A program made the translations under genes and the position numbers. Shown here one piece after another: positions 8,376 to 17,888 of a stretch of 41,723 nt of DNA. Within the stretch, counting starts at the first letter, position 1. Every line of letters starts with the position of its first letter. The notes beneath the pieces were generated by a model, which did no database searches, was not told where the DNA came from, and saw nothing but the letters and a program-made list of their open reading frames with translations. Origin of the DNA: Prochlorococcus sp. AG-449-J16 (GTDB lineage Bacteria; Cyanobacteriota; Cyanobacteriia; PCC-6307; Cyanobiaceae); NCBI GenBank assembly GCA_003209565.1, contig QCQK01000012.1:1-41723 (forward strand), written 5' to 3'.

Positions 8376-10648
8376 AGCCGGCAAGTAATCAGTTATTAGA
8401 TATCTCCTATAAATTGGAAATTTTGCTTGATATAGGTAGTAGTAATGAAAGCTTTTACTATTTAGATGGAAATAATCTTGGAGCAGAAGTTGGAGATATT
8501 GTAAGTGTGAGACTAAGGGGGAGATTATTGAATGGGTTGGTGATCTCCAAAAAAGACTTTTCGTCAATCAATAATGATGAATCAAATATTACTGGAGGAA
8601 AAAGCATAAAATACTTGTTTGTTGAAAGTATTTTGCAGAAAAAAATAATTGATGAATCTTGGAGAGAATTGATAGACTCCCTAGCCTCTTTTTATATGGT
8701 TAGTAATTTAAAAATGTTTAAAACTGCATTTCCTCCTGGCTGGATTGGTAAATATAAAAATTTCTCTAAAGGTTTAAAAGATCAAACATGGATTGAAACT
8801 AAAAAAGGATTTGATATTAAGAAAAATGGATTAACCAAAAAAGAATTTTTTTTAATGGATACTTTATCTAAAAAAGGTAATTGGCAAAGTGAATTAATAA
8901 AGTCTGGTTTTAATTACACTCTAATTAACTCAATGGTCAGTAAAAATTATCTTGCTAAATCTAAAAGAAAAAAAAATATAAATAGTAAATTAAATTCCTT
9001 TTTTAAAGATAATATCGCAACGAAAAAACCAAATCTTACAAATGAGCAAAAAATTGCATTTCAAGAATTCCAAAAAATGAAAACAGGAGATGCATTACTT
9101 CTTTGGGGCGAAACAGGTTCAGGTAAAACAGAAGTGTATATGAGAATTGCTGAAGATCAATTTCTTAAGAAAAAAAGTTGTTTGATACTAGCCCCAGAAA
9201 TTGGATTAATTCCTCAACTTATTGATAGGTTTAGTAGGCGATTTAATAATGTTGTTTATGAATATCATAGTAATTGTTCTCCCGATCATAGAACTTTAGT
9301 TTGGAAGAAAATTATTAATGCTAATGAACCTTTAATAGTAATAGGTACAAGGTCGGCAGTTTTTCTTCCAATCAAAAATCTGGGAGCAATAATAATGGAT
9401 GAAGAACATGATGTTTCTTATAAGCAAGATAATCCTATGCCTTGCTATGACGCAAGAGAGATTGCTATTGAAATAGTAAAAAGGAATTCTGCAAAGTTAA
9501 TTTTTGGGAGTGCAACCCCATCAATGAAGACTTGGAAAAAGTGTATTTTTGAAAGGAATTTTAAATTGGTAAGAATGATTCAAAGGATATCCAGTAATGA
9601 GACTCCTGAAATAAAAATTATTGATATGCGTGATGAGTTCAAGAAGGGAAATATGAAAATTTTTTCCAATGAATTATTACAATTACTTCCTCAACTACGC
9701 TTAAAAAAAGAGCAAGCAATAATTTTGATCCCTAGGAGGGGGCATAGTGGATTTTTAAGTTGTAGAAATTGCGGATATTTAATAAATTGCCCCAACTGTG
9801 ACGTTCCTCTATCAGTTCATATCGGATCACAAGGAAAAAAATGGTTAAGGTGTCATTGGTGTGATCATAAATCAAGATTGATCAATCGTTGCCCGGATTG
9901 TCTTTCAACTGCTTTCAAACCTTTTGGAATTGGTACGCAAAGGGTAATAGAGTTTTTAAATGAAGAATTTCCTGACTTAAGGGTACTTCGCTTTGATAGA
10001 GATACAACTTCAGGAAAGGATGGTCATAGAGATATTCTTTCAAAGTTTTCTAAAGGTGACGCTGATATTCTTGTCGGTACTCAGATGTTGGCAAAAGGTA
10101 TTGACATCCCCAATATTACTCTTTCAGTAGTTATTGCAGCAGATGGGTTGCTTCATCGCCCAGATATTTCAGCAGAAGAAAAATCATTACAATTATTTTT
10201 GCAAGTAGCAGGAAGGGCCGGCAGGGCACAAAAAAAAGGGAAAGTAATTTTTCAAACATATAAACCTAACCACCCGGTGATTTCGTATCTTCAAAAAAGA
10301 GATTATGAAAGATTCTTAATTGAAAACTCGAGATTGAGAAAGGATGCTAATTTATTTCCATTTTGCACAATTTGCCTACTTAAATTATCAGGTGAAGATT
10401 ATGAATTAACTGAGTCAATTGCAATGAAATTAGCAAAATATCTACTCAGTTTTTGTGAGAAAAAGAACTGGAAATTAATTGGTCCTGCCCCTAGTTTAAT
10501 AGCTAAAGTCGGTAAAAAATTTAGATGGCAGATATTAATACATGGTCCTGAAGGAACAAAGATACCTTTACCTGATAGATCAATATTATGGAAAATTATT
10601 CCAAAAAATGTTTTTTTAACAATAGATGTTAATCCAGCAGAGTTGTAA
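8372..10648 (+). CDS. priA: Primosomal protein N' (replication restart helicase PriA)
   Basis: 758-residue superfamily 2 DNA helicase that reloads the replisome at stalled forks. An N-terminal DNA-binding domain (about 1-110, with VGDIVSVRLRGR) is followed by a helicase core with Walker A GETGSGKTE near residue 245, DEEH near 343, GSATPS near 375, and motifs V-VI (GTQMLAKGIDIPN, QVAGRAGRA). The zinc-binding insertion has four Cys pairs (CRNCGY, CPNC, CHWC, CPDC) near residues 460-510. The start is TTG at 8372, set by N-terminal homology. It converges with the DUF3153 gene with no spacer. Confidence 0.95.
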   Translation: MKPASNQLLDISYKLEILLDIGSSNESFYYLDGNNLGAEVGDIVSVRLRGRLLNGLVISKKDFSSINNDESNITGGKSIKYLFVESILQKKIIDESWRELIDSLASFYMVSNLKMFKTAFPPGWIGKYKNFSKGLKDQTWIETKKGFDIKKNGLTKKEFFLMDTLSKKGNWQSELIKSGFNYTLINSMVSKNYLAKSKRKKNINSKLNSFFKDNIATKKPNLTNEQKIAFQEFQKMKTGDALLLWGETGSGKTEVYMRIAEDQFLKKKSCLILAPEIGLIPQLIDRFSRRFNNVVYEYHSNCSPDHRTLVWKKIINANEPLIVIGTRSAVFLPIKNLGAIIMDEEHDVSYKQDNPMPCYDAREIAIEIVKRNSAKLIFGSATPSMKTWKKCIFERNFKLVRMIQRISSNETPEIKIIDMRDEFKKGNMKIFSNELLQLLPQLRLKKEQAIILIPRRGHSGFLSCRNCGYLINCPNCDVPLSVHIGSQGKKWLRCHWCDHKSRLINRCPDCLSTAFKPFGIGTQRVIEFLNEEFPDLRVLRFDRDTTSGKDGHRDILSKFSKGDADILVGTQMLAKGIDIPNITLSVVIAADGLLHRPDISAEEKSLQLFLQVAGRAGRAQKKGKVIFQTYKPNHPVISYLQKRDYERFLIENSRLRKDANLFPFCTICLLKLSGEDYELTESIAMKLAKYLLSFCEKKNWKLIGPAPSLIAKVGKKFRWQILIHGPEGTKIPLPDRSILWKIIPKNVFLTIDVNPAEL

Positions 10649-11758
10649 TTATTTTGATGGAAGTTGAGGTAAATCTGAACCTAATTTAAATCTATAGAAT
10701 TTTAATAAATAAGCCAATATTATAATTATTAATATAATAGATACCCCAATCAAGAGTTTGTTGAGGCTCCAGAAAGAAAATTCAAGACTATTTATCTGCC
10801 CTTGATTTAAATCCCAAATTATTAGATTTTTTGTGATTTCTAAATTTGAATTATTCTTATCTGTAAGGATAGCTTTATTAGGGGGAATAATTTTGAAAAT
10901 GAGTTCTAAATTATCAATGCCTTTAATAGAATTTAGATCCAAATCTAACCTGTAAAAGTATTTTTTAAAAAAAATGAAGTTTTTTTGAGTAGTATTAATT
11001 TCTATATTTGTTGATTCTCCTGCTAACTCTCCAGCTGTATTTTGGGTGATTTTAAGAATTTGCTTTGTATCCTCTAAATTGAGATTTTTATGTTTCAAAG
11101 AAAAGGTTGATTCGTCTTGTTCAATTTCTGCGTCAGGAAAAATATCTTTCATCTCCTCTTCAAATTTTAATTGCCAAGGAAATTTCTTTATATATTTACT
11201 CTCTATCTCTAAATTATTAGTTATTGAATCAAGTTCACTAAGATCAAGGGTATCCTCAATTTTTACGCAGCCACTTAAAAGTGGAATTAATAATAATAGT
11301 ATTAAAAAAATAATCAGTGAAAAGCCCTTTTGAAAGGGTTTTGTCTCACCGGTTGGTGTCTCAGTTACATTAATAAATTTTTTTTTCTTAAATACTTCTT
11401 TTTTTTTGCGCAATGAGTTAAGAGATTTGTTATTAAGTGATGGGTCGCTTTCAAACTTTACGTTCCAATTTTCTGGCTTTTTAATGTCAGGAGAGTCTAT
11501 AACTTCCATCAAATATCTTGCATTTTCTCTCGTCTTATTATCGTAAGATTTTAGAAGTTCTTTACAAAATCTTTTAGCCTCCTCCCTTTTATTGATACCG
11601 CATAGAGCAGTAATTAAGATTGTTCTTAAATTTACTCCCTCTTTGCTTGATAAAGGAAATGATTCGATTAAGGGCAAAAGAAATTCAATGCAATAATGAT
11701 ACTCACCTTTAGCTAAAGCAAGTTCTACTTTTTCTAAAACTTGCTCATAAGTTTTCAT
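10649..11758 (-). CDS. TPR-like domain fused to DUF3153 membrane protein
   Basis: 369 residues in three parts. Residues 1-90 are helical with the spacing of TPR-like repeats (ALAKGEYHYCIEFLLPLIESFP, REEAKRFCKELLKSY). Residues 91-145 form a basic, polar linker. A membrane segment (146-161) ends in LSGC at 161-164, a lipobox-like sequence, followed by a DUF3153 domain (about 165-325) and a second membrane segment near 335-355. The function of DUF3153, a cyanobacterial family, is not known. The lipobox cannot act as a normal lipoprotein signal while the N-terminal domain precedes it. It lies 3 bases downstream of argB. Confidence 0.75.
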   Translation of the reverse strand: MKTYEQVLEKVELALAKGEYHYCIEFLLPLIESFPLSSKEGVNLRTILITALCGINKREEAKRFCKELLKSYDNKTRENARYLMEVIDSPDIKKPENWNVKFESDPSLNNKSLNSLRKKKEVFKKKKFINVTETPTGETKPFQKGFSLIIFLILLLLIPLLSGCVKIEDTLDLSELDSITNNLEIESKYIKKFPWQLKFEEEMKDIFPDAEIEQDESTFSLKHKNLNLEDTKQILKITQNTAGELAGESTNIEINTTQKNFIFFKKYFYRLDLDLNSIKGIDNLELIFKIIPPNKAILTDKNNSNLEITKNLIIWDLNQGQINSLEFSFWSLNKLLIGVSIILIIIILAYLLKFYRFKLGSDLPQLPSK

Positions 11759-11761
11759 GGG

Positions 11762-12613
11762 TTAGGCGACTATCATTGTACCTATTCCAGAATTTGTAAA
11801 AATCTCAAGAAGTAATGAATGTTCTATTCTTCCATCAATTATGTGCGCTGCTTTGACTCCCTGGGCTAAAGCTCTTATACAGCATTCTGTCTTTGGAATC
11901 ATACCTTCAGTTACAATTTTTTTATCAATAAAATCCCTTGCCTCTTTGAGATTAGTTTTTTCAACAAGACTATTTTTGTTATCTTTTTCTTTTAAAATCC
12001 CTTGAGTATCAGTAAGAAGAATAAGTTTTTCTGCATTTATTGCAGCAGCAATTTCTCCAGCAACAAAATCTGCATTAATGTTATGGGAAATACCCTCTAA
12101 GGTTGATCCAATGCTAGAAATAATTGGGATGTATCCTTTAGAAATAAGAGGATCTAATATCTCAGGATTAATTTTTGTAACCTCTCCAACTAACCCATGG
12201 CTACCATCTCCTAGTTCTCTAGATTGAATTAAGTTACCATCAAGACCTGATATTCCCACAGCTAAGGATCCAGTTTTATTAATCCCTTTTACAATTTGTT
12301 TGTTAACTCTACCCATTAGAACCATCTCGACAATTTCCATTGTTTTTTGATCAGTAATTCTTAATCCATTTTCGAATTTAGGAGATATTTCTAATTTCTT
12401 TAACCAATTATTAATCTCTGGTCCACCTCCATGAATTACTATTGGACAAACCCCAACGGTTGATAAAAGTGCAATGTCTCTAAAAAAAGCATTTTTTAAA
12501 TTTTCATTCTCCATAACAGAACCACCATACTTGATAACAATTTTTCTACCTGAGAAACTTTGTATATATGGAAGTGCTTCGCTTAATATTGATACTCTTT
12601 GAGAATCATTCAT
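11762..12613 (-). CDS. argB: Acetylglutamate kinase
   Basis: Phosphorylates N-acetylglutamate, the second and PII-regulated step of arginine synthesis in cyanobacteria. The 283 residues show the amino-acid kinase fold: KYGGSVMEN near residue 28, [10 protein letters not shown] near 59-68, [14 protein letters not shown] near 178-191 and GGx-type phosphate loops. The family C-terminal segment ([27 protein letters not shown]) is complete. ATG start; it is probably co-transcribed with the DUF3153 gene immediately downstream. Confidence 0.97.
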   Translation of the reverse strand: MNDSQRVSILSEALPYIQSFSGRKIVIKYGGSVMENENLKNAFFRDIALLSTVGVCPIVIHGGGPEINNWLKKLEISPKFENGLRITDQKTMEIVEMVLMGRVNKQIVKGINKTGSLAVGISGLDGNLIQSRELGDGSHGLVGEVTKINPEILDPLISKGYIPIISSIGSTLEGISHNINADFVAGEIAAAINAEKLILLTDTQGILKEKDNKNSLVEKTNLKEARDFIDKKIVTEGMIPKTECCIRALAQGVKAAHIIDGRIEHSLLLEIFTNSGIGTMIVA

Positions 12614-12678
12614 TATTAAAAATTCATTAAAACTTGATTGAATTGAGAAATTAGGTTTTTACAAATATATCCCTATAT

Positions 12679-13209
12679 TCAATAAAAGAGAATAAAATCA
12701 AATTCTTTTTTATTATCGTCGATAATAAATTCTGATTCAAGACCTTTGACGAAAAACCTATTTAATCTTTCTTGTTTTTCAATCCATTTTTCTAGAGGAA
12801 CAGCGTTTAATTGGAAACGCATTCTGAGACCATTTTTTTCTTCCTTTGTAATTTCTTCTATTTCTTTTAATTGAGGGGGGTTATCCTCGTCCCACAAATT
12901 TAAAGATTCTAATGACGATTCAAGATGTGCTTTTATCCCATACCTCCATCTTGTAACATCTTTTACTAATGCTGTTAGTTCTTTTGGTCTATTAAATTTA
13001 TTTGTTACAAAATTTGTCTTGTCAAATAATTTTACAGGAGGTATTTCAGAAGTCTTTAAGCCTAAGCCAATTAGGAAAATAGGTACTCCATAAAAAAAAG
13101 TAGGTACGCTTAAATTCACTGAGTCTGTAAAATAAGCAGTCATTCCAACAAAAGCTAATATACCCCCAGCGGTTACGATTAAGTTTCCAGGCGATAAGTA
13201 TTTCTTCAT
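12679..13209 (-). CDS. DUF2854 domain protein (cyanobacterial, membrane)
   Basis: 176 residues with two N-terminal membrane segments (about 9-27 and 36-51, separated by FTDSVNLSVP) and a soluble C-terminal part rich in charged residues. The N-terminal pattern matches the DUF2854 family found in cyanobacteria and chloroplast-bearing plants, for which I know no established role. It is divergent from the 60-residue gene with a 42-base spacer. ATG start. Confidence 0.75.
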   Translation of the reverse strand: MKKYLSPGNLIVTAGGILAFVGMTAYFTDSVNLSVPTFFYGVPIFLIGLGLKTSEIPPVKLFDKTNFVTNKFNRPKELTALVKDVTRWRYGIKAHLESSLESLNLWDEDNPPQLKEIEEITKEEKNGLRMRFQLNAVPLEKWIEKQERLNRFFVKGLESEFIIDDNKKEFDFILFY

Positions 13210-13251
13210 TTTGATTTAGTAGAATGAGTTTTAAATGGGTTAACAAGTATT

Positions 13252-13434
13252 ATGCAAGATCCTAATACTGCAAATCAAGGAGATTTAATTTTTAAACTTG
13301 ATCAAGATAGAGCATGGCTACTAGAAAATCTTGATAAGGGTAAATGGCCAGAAATCAGAAGCGAGCTTGCAGCGCTTGAAAGAAAAATAAGCAAATTTAT
13401 TATAAGTGTTCAAGAAAATAATGTTGATATTTGA
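13252..13434 (+). CDS. Small conserved hypothetical protein (60 aa)
   Basis: A 60-residue acidic, mostly helical product with an ATG start. The centre (DRAWLLENLDKGKWPEIRSEL) and the heptad-like LAALERKISKF tail suggest a small helical hairpin or coiled coil. It has no membrane segment. I recognise it only as a small gene of marine picocyanobacterial type; the function is unknown. It converges with ssb, one base apart. Confidence 0.7.
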   Translation: MQDPNTANQGDLIFKLDQDRAWLLENLDKGKWPEIRSELAALERKISKFIISVQENNVDI

Positions 13435-13435
13435 T

Positions 13436-13861
13436 TTAAAAAGGTATTTCGTCCACTTCAGGTACTAAAGGTGAACTATCCCAACTAGAATTTTTGGCGG
13501 TTTCTTTATTTTCTAATGACTCATTATTTTCTTTTTGATCAGACTTAATAACATCAACTTGCGATATTTGATGAATTTTTGAAGCTGTTAGTTCTGGTTG
13601 TTTTTCTTTCGTTCCGTCTTTTCTCGTTACAGAATTCATCTTTAGACGTCCCTCTATAACAATATTTTGGCCTTCTTTTAGTTCATCTACCATTACTTGG
13701 GCAATATTTCCCCATCCTATGATCTTGAGATCTCTGGTTGGATCTTCACTACGTAATCCTTTAAAATTAACAATCATTTCTGCAATTGGAGTTTGGTTTT
13801 CTTTGGTATACCTCATTTGGGGAGCGCTATTAATTACCGCCTGAATTAAACAATGATTCAT
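13436..13861 (-). CDS. ssb: Single-stranded DNA-binding protein
   Basis: 141 residues with an OB-fold N-terminal domain (1-105: MNHCLIQAVI, IAEMIVNFKG, IGWGNIAQVMVDELKEGQNIVIEGRL). A polar disordered linker (110-132) leads to the acidic tip VDEIPF, the usual interaction tail for PriA, RecQ and other partners. It protects single-stranded DNA in replication and repair. ATG start. Confidence 0.93.
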   Translation of the reverse strand: MNHCLIQAVINSAPQMRYTKENQTPIAEMIVNFKGLRSEDPTRDLKIIGWGNIAQVMVDELKEGQNIVIEGRLKMNSVTRKDGTKEKQPELTASKIHQISQVDVIKSDQKENNESLENKETAKNSSWDSSPLVPEVDEIPF

Positions 13862-13889
13862 TACTTACTATTTAATTAAAGACATACTG

Positions 13890-14687
13890 ATGCAGAATCA
13901 AGGAAATTGCTATAAAAATGTTTGGATCCTATCAGGAACTTCGGATGGACCTGTAATAGCTAATAGGCTTCTTGAACTTAATTATTCAGTCTTTGCAAGT
14001 GTTTTAACTTATAAAGCAGGGCAAGCTTATATTGAAAATCCAAAGTTACATATCATTACGGGAAAATTAAATAATAAAAATCAAATAATTAATTTCATTA
14101 ATAAAAATAAAATCGCATGCGTTGTCGATGCTACTCATCCGTTTGCCTTGATAATTTCTAAAAATCTTCATAATGCATGTAAAGAAATTAATACACCTCT
14201 TTTACTTTTTAAGAGGAAATCTCTAATAAATAACACTAATAATTTTTTTTATATTGATCATTTAAAGGATATAAATAATGTTGATATAGAAAATAAGAAT
14301 ATTCTTCTTGCAATAGGATCAAGATTCCTTAATGATACAGCAAGTTATTATATGAATTGTAAAGCAAATGTATTTACAAGGGTACTTCCAACTTATGAAA
14401 GTATAACAAAAGCTTTTGGATCATGTATTAAAAATTCAAACATAGCGATACTTGAACCGAGTAAAAATAGTAAAGGTATTTTAGAAAAAAAACTTTGTGA
14501 TTTTTGGGAGATAGATTATGTTCTATGCAGAGAATCTGGAAGTTATTCTCAGAAAAACTGGGAGAGGATAGTTTCTGAAAGTAAGATGAAGTTATTTTTA
14601 GTTAAAAGGCCGAAAGTTAAAAATGATTATTCTTACTCTTTTGATCAATATCACAATTTGATAAATCACATAATTAAAAAATATTGA
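13890..14687 (+). CDS. cobK: Precorrin-6A reductase (CobK/CbiJ)
   Basis: 265 residues. The N-terminal nucleotide-binding motif VWILSGTSDGPVIANRL (about 10-26), the middle VVDATHPFALIISKNLHNACKEI (about 75-97) and the late LCRESG near 213 are family landmarks. It performs the NADPH-dependent reduction in corrin-ring synthesis. It is the first of two rightward genes, 13 bases before cutA, and fits with cobO at 30917 in cobalamin synthesis. ATG start. Confidence 0.9.
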   Translation: MQNQGNCYKNVWILSGTSDGPVIANRLLELNYSVFASVLTYKAGQAYIENPKLHIITGKLNNKNQIINFINKNKIACVVDATHPFALIISKNLHNACKEINTPLLLFKRKSLINNTNNFFYIDHLKDINNVDIENKNILLAIGSRFLNDTASYYMNCKANVFTRVLPTYESITKAFGSCIKNSNIAILEPSKNSKGILEKKLCDFWEIDYVLCRESGSYSQKNWERIVSESKMKLFLVKRPKVKNDYSYSFDQYHNLINHIIKKY

Positions 14688-14700
14688 TGTTTAATTCATT

Positions 14701-15006
14701 ATGGAATTATTAGTTATGATCACAACTGAATCAAGTAACGCAAATGCTTTGCGAATGGCTAAATTACTAATAAAAAATAAACTTGCAGCTTGTGTTTCGA
14801 TAAAGCAAATTTTTTCAATTTATAAGTGGGATGATCATATTGAAGAAACTAAAGAGTTTGAAATCACAATAAAAAGTAAACTAGAATTTAAAGATTGTTT
14901 AATTGATTTCGTAAATAAAAATTCCACATATGATGTACCTCAGATTATTTACAAAAAATACCATGCTGGGGTGAAATATTATGATTGGTTGAATAAGACT
15001 ATTTGA
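14701..15006 (+). CDS. cutA: CutA1 divalent ion tolerance protein
   Basis: 101 residues, normal for the trimeric CutA1 family. Visible blocks are MITTESSNANALRMAKLLI, LAACVSI near 32-38, KWDDHIEETKEFEITIKS near 47-64 and YDVPQII near 81-87. Linked historically to copper tolerance; the molecular role is still uncertain. ATG start. Confidence 0.93.
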   Translation: MELLVMITTESSNANALRMAKLLIKNKLAACVSIKQIFSIYKWDDHIEETKEFEITIKSKLEFKDCLIDFVNKNSTYDVPQIIYKKYHAGVKYYDWLNKTI

Positions 15007-15012
15007 TTTAAT

Positions 15013-16017
15013 TTATCCTATTAATTCTCTAAGATCGATATTAGATCTAGATCCTAATTGTGTAATTATATGTCCAGCACAAATTGAACCTATCTCTCCG
15101 CATTTTTTGAGGGAATAATTATTTATTAATCCATGAATAAATCCTCCGGCATAAATATCTCCTGCTCCTGTAGTATCAATAAGCTCCCCTTTCATAATTG
15201 ACTTAATTACTTCTACATTATTTTTGTTAACTATGAGAGAACCATTGCTTCCTAAAGTTACTACGACTAACTCGCATAGGGAAGAGAGGTCTTCCTGGCA
15301 GTTCGCTAATTTATCCTTTTCAAATAGACTTAAAACCTCAGATTCATTACAAAAAACTATATCTACATAGTTATCAATTAATTCCAAGAAACTCTTACGA
15401 TGTCTATCTACACAAAATGAATCTGACAATGAAAGGATTATTTTTGTGTTTGATAGTTTTGCAATTTGAGCAGCTTTAAGAAAAGCATTTTTAGCTAATA
15501 CGCTATCCCATAAATAACCTTCTAAATATAAGTATTTACTTTCCTTGATTACACTAAAATCAATATCATTTGGTTCAAACTCTATAGATGCTCCTAGGTA
15601 AGTGCACATAGTTCTTTGAGCATCTGGTGTAATCAAAATAATTGAATGAGCAGTTGAGGCACCTTCATTAATGGGTGGTGTATTAAATATAGTTTTACTT
15701 TTTTTAATATCAGAAGAAAAGAAATTTCCAAATTGATCATTTTTTACTCTTCCAATAAACTGCACATGATTTCCTAGTTCTGCTAAACATACAACTGTAT
15801 TAGCAGAGGATCCCCCGGATATTTGCTTGATCACTTTGCAATTTTCTAATAATGCTTTAGATTTATCAGGATTAATGAGATTCATTGACCCTTTATCCAG
15901 ATTATTTATCTCAAGAAACTCATCTTCAATATTGACAAGAATATCTACTATTGCGTTGCCCAAACCAATAAGATCAACTTTCTTATTTTGTTCAAAATGT
16001 CTAAAGGATTCCTTCAT
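15013..16017 (-). CDS. PfkB family carbohydrate/nucleoside kinase
   Basis: 334-residue ribokinase-fold enzyme. It shows the N-terminal PfkB signature (GGSSANTVVCLAELG, near 69-83) and the C-terminal catalytic signature DTTGAGDIYAGGFIHGL near 281-297, where the Asp of GAGD is the base. The opening VDLIGLGNAIVDILV and the WD-type middle resemble adenosine kinase-like members, and purA lies directly upstream (16-base gap), so adenosine is a reasonable substrate guess but unproven. ATG start. Confidence 0.88.
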   Translation of the reverse strand: MKESFRHFEQNKKVDLIGLGNAIVDILVNIEDEFLEINNLDKGSMNLINPDKSKALLENCKVIKQISGGSSANTVVCLAELGNHVQFIGRVKNDQFGNFFSSDIKKSKTIFNTPPINEGASTAHSIILITPDAQRTMCTYLGASIEFEPNDIDFSVIKESKYLYLEGYLWDSVLAKNAFLKAAQIAKLSNTKIILSLSDSFCVDRHRKSFLELIDNYVDIVFCNESEVLSLFEKDKLANCQEDLSSLCELVVVTLGSNGSLIVNKNNVEVIKSIMKGELIDTTGAGDIYAGGFIHGLINNYSLKKCGEIGSICAGHIITQLGSRSNIDLRELIG

Positions 16018-16033
16018 TCAGTTTAGAACTTAA

Positions 16034-17398
<1,365 letters not shown>

Positions 17399-17425
17399 TT
17401 ACTTTTAAAAAGTAAATGAATTGTA

Positions 17426-17863
17426 TCAACTTTCTCTGAGAACCATTTTTTCAGCAAGAGAAAATTCTTTAGTTAAACGCTCCTTAAGTTTATCTGGTAA
17501 AGGTCTACTTGCAAAGTTTTTGTAATGGCCTGCCATAGCATTTAATGCTGTTTGCATGGTGGTAAATGATTGAGTTTTGTTGACCATTCCTCTATTTCTA
17601 TATCTAGAAATGTAGTCAGTTATGAGAGTAAGTGCTTCACTTCTTACTTCATCCTTATTAGGAGAATCTTTTGGAGTATCTACAGCTGTTTGTAATGTTT
17701 TAACCACTGAAATTGTATCTTTTACATAGTCACCTGTCATTGAAGTTTTTACAGCTATAGAAGGTGAACTAAATAAGGTAAAAACAACAATCAAAGAAAG
17801 TGCGAAAGATAAGGCTTTAGTGAGAGTTTTTAAAATTAATTCTGGTTTCCATTTCATTAACAT
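17426..17863 (-). CDS. psb27: Photosystem II assembly protein Psb27
   Basis: 145 residues. A basic N-terminus and hydrophobic segment (about 12-33) form an export signal; the mature part is the four-helix Psb27 domain (TGDYVKDTISVVKTLQTAV, ITDYISRYRN, FTTMQTALNAMAGHY, LKERLTKEF). It assists assembly and repair of photosystem II on the lumen side. The protein has no cysteine at all, so it cannot be the lipoprotein form known from freshwater cyanobacteria; a cut after SPSIA would give a soluble protein. It lies 25 bases downstream of proS. Confidence 0.93.
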   Translation of the reverse strand: MLMKWKPELILKTLTKALSFALSLIVVFTLFSSPSIAVKTSMTGDYVKDTISVVKTLQTAVDTPKDSPNKDEVRSEALTLITDYISRYRNRGMVNKTQSFTTMQTALNAMAGHYKNFASRPLPDKLKERLTKEFSLAEKMVLRES

Positions 17864-17888
17864 AACTTAGCTCCAAAAAAATTTACCC

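Noticed and set aside
8313..8567. Minus-strand 84-residue frame over the priA start
   Set aside because: It overlaps the priA N-terminus and has no motif; the plus-strand small ORF fits the region better.
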